Of a stretch of DNA of 23,580 nucleotides, positions 22,754 to 23,580 are shown in pieces. Under the pieces are notes generated by a model that had not been told where the DNA came from, did no database searches, and saw only the letters and a program-made list of their open reading frames with translations. The position numbers and the translations under genes were made by a program. Numbering within the stretch: position 1 is the stretch's first letter; each line of letters starts with the position of its first letter. The stretch comes from CAUJGQ01 sp038325665 (GTDB lineage: Bacteria; Chloroflexota; Dehalococcoidia; CAUJGQ01): NCBI GenBank assembly GCA_038325665.1, contig JBBQJF010000034.1, positions 1 to 23,580 on the forward strand. The letters are read 5' to 3'.

Positions 22754-23580
22754 CTAATAGCCGGCTCGAAACGCCAGCCGCTCGATCGCCCGCCGGGACC
22801 CGGCGTCGTGATGCAGCCGGTCCGTGCCGCTGGCGCGGTCGTCCACATCGAACACCGCGATGCAGTCCTTGCCCGCGCCCTTGGCTCGGTAGAGCGCGAC
22901 ATCGGCTCGACGGACCAACTCGTCTGGTGACAGGTCGCCCATGCTCACGGCCAGACCGATACTCGCGGTCACGTAGACCTCGCGCCCGCTGAGGATGAAC
23001 GGCTGCCGAAGTGTATCGAGAATCCGTTCACCTACCTGCAACCCGGCTGATGGATGGTCCATGTCTTCGACGAGCAGGGTAAACTCGTCGCCGCCGAAGC
23101 GCGCGACCACGGCGCGGGCGCGCACACACGCCAGCAGGCGGCGTCCCACGGCATCGAGCAGCGCGTCGCCGGCGCCGTGGCCGAGTGTATCGTTGACGAG
23201 CTTGAATCCGTCCAGATCGAGGAACAGCACGGCGATACCAGTCGTGTCTGGTTCTGCACGTTGGTGGGCGAGCGCCAGTCGGTCCATGAACCGCGCTCGG
23301 TTGGCCAACCCGGTGAGTGGGTCATGGAACGCCTGATAGACAAGATCGGTCTGGCGTTGCTGGAGCGCGGCGGCCATGTCGTCCACGGCGCGGGCTAGTT
23401 CGCTCAATTCGCCGTCACCGTGCGACAGACCGGTACGTGCGCTCAGGTCACCCTCCGTCAACTTTCGCGTCGTACGTAGTAACGCGCGTACATGCCCCAG
23501 CAGGAAGGCATCACCGCCGAACCAGGCCGCTCCCAGCGCCAGCACGGCCACGAACCCGAGAGCGATCAGATTGTTCCTGA
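22754..23580 (-). CDS. GGDEF diguanylate cyclase, C-terminal part
   Basis: Gene cut by the right window edge; 275 codons of its 3' part are visible and the frame is open to the edge. In order: a transmembrane helix (LIALGFVAVLALGAAWFGG), a HAMP linker (LLRTTRKLTEGDLSARTGL), a short coiled connector, and a GGDEF domain (HDPLTGLANRARFMDRL, LFLDLDGFKLVNDTLGH, ARFGGDEFTLL at about 23081-23095). The active-site GGDEF is intact, so it should make c-di-GMP at the membrane in response to an N-terminal sensor outside the window. The product-inhibition RxxD site reads RARA, so feedback inhibition is probably lost. No EAL domain follows. The PilZ protein in this window is a possible receiver of the signal. 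Confidence 0.95.
   Translation of the reverse strand, partial: RNNLIALGFVAVLALGAAWFGGDAFLLGHVRALLRTTRKLTEGDLSARTGLSHGDGELSELARAVDDMAAALQQRQTDLVYQAFHDPLTGLANRARFMDRLALAHQRAEPDTTGIAVLFLDLDGFKLVNDTLGHGAGDALLDAVGRRLLACVRARAVVARFGGDEFTLLVEDMDHPSAGLQVGERILDTLRQPFILSGREVYVTASIGLAVSMGDLSPDELVRRADVALYRAKGAGKDCIAVFDVDDRASGTDRLHHDAGSRRAIERLAFRAGY

Overview
The window is high-GC bacterial chromosome with dense, mostly short transcription units on both strands. Gene content and style (acyl-CoA ligases, an S9 peptidase, PilZ and GGDEF proteins, hemerythrin, many orphan proteins, GTG starts) suggest a free-living bacterium, possibly Chloroflexota of the Thermomicrobia/Sphaerobacter kind. No rRNA or marker gene is present, so this placement is an inference at low to moderate confidence. 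No tRNA, rRNA, CRISPR array, transposase or phage gene was seen.

Left part (1-5.5 kb): the 5' part of an ABC exporter gene running off the left edge; a structured non-coding stretch; an endonuclease III-like glycosylase whose reading frame runs through its normal end; an orphan protein with a hydrophobic C-terminal hairpin; an APH-fold kinase; an HSL-type esterase. Middle left (5.7-11.3 kb): a VanY-type lipoprotein carboxypeptidase, a PilZ protein, an acyl-CoA synthetase and an S9 prolyl-oligopeptidase-type peptidase.

Centre (11.4-12.7 kb): the most notable locus. An AhpC/TSA-like (peroxiredoxin-like) gene has an in-frame TGA exactly where the family has the first cysteine of its CxxC site. 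The frame stays open and family-like for 140 codons afterwards, and a 9-bp hairpin with a GUU loop lies 26 nt after the TGA, matching the published description of bacterial SECIS elements. It is best read as a selenoprotein (UxxC). Two small genes follow, one encoding a free-standing L7/L12 C-terminal-like domain.

Right part (12.8-23.6 kb): an MFS exporter with an upstream MerR regulator that has a clear promoter and operator; a run of four minus-strand orphan genes, including an unusually small 49-aa gene followed by a strong intrinsic terminator; an oxalate-CoA-ligase-like AMP-forming enzyme; a hemerythrin and a DUF2171 protein; a TenA thiaminase; a receiver-like protein lacking its phospho-acceptor Asp; a small HTH-like protein; and a GGDEF protein running off the right edge.

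Across the window, eight genes are followed at or just after their stop codons by tandem 7-nt repeats (GGTCAYR/GGGGNNN type), almost always in the same orientation relative to the gene. A second family of GGGCGACC...GGTCGCCC hairpins also sits just beyond gene ends. These look like lineage-specific 3'-end elements.
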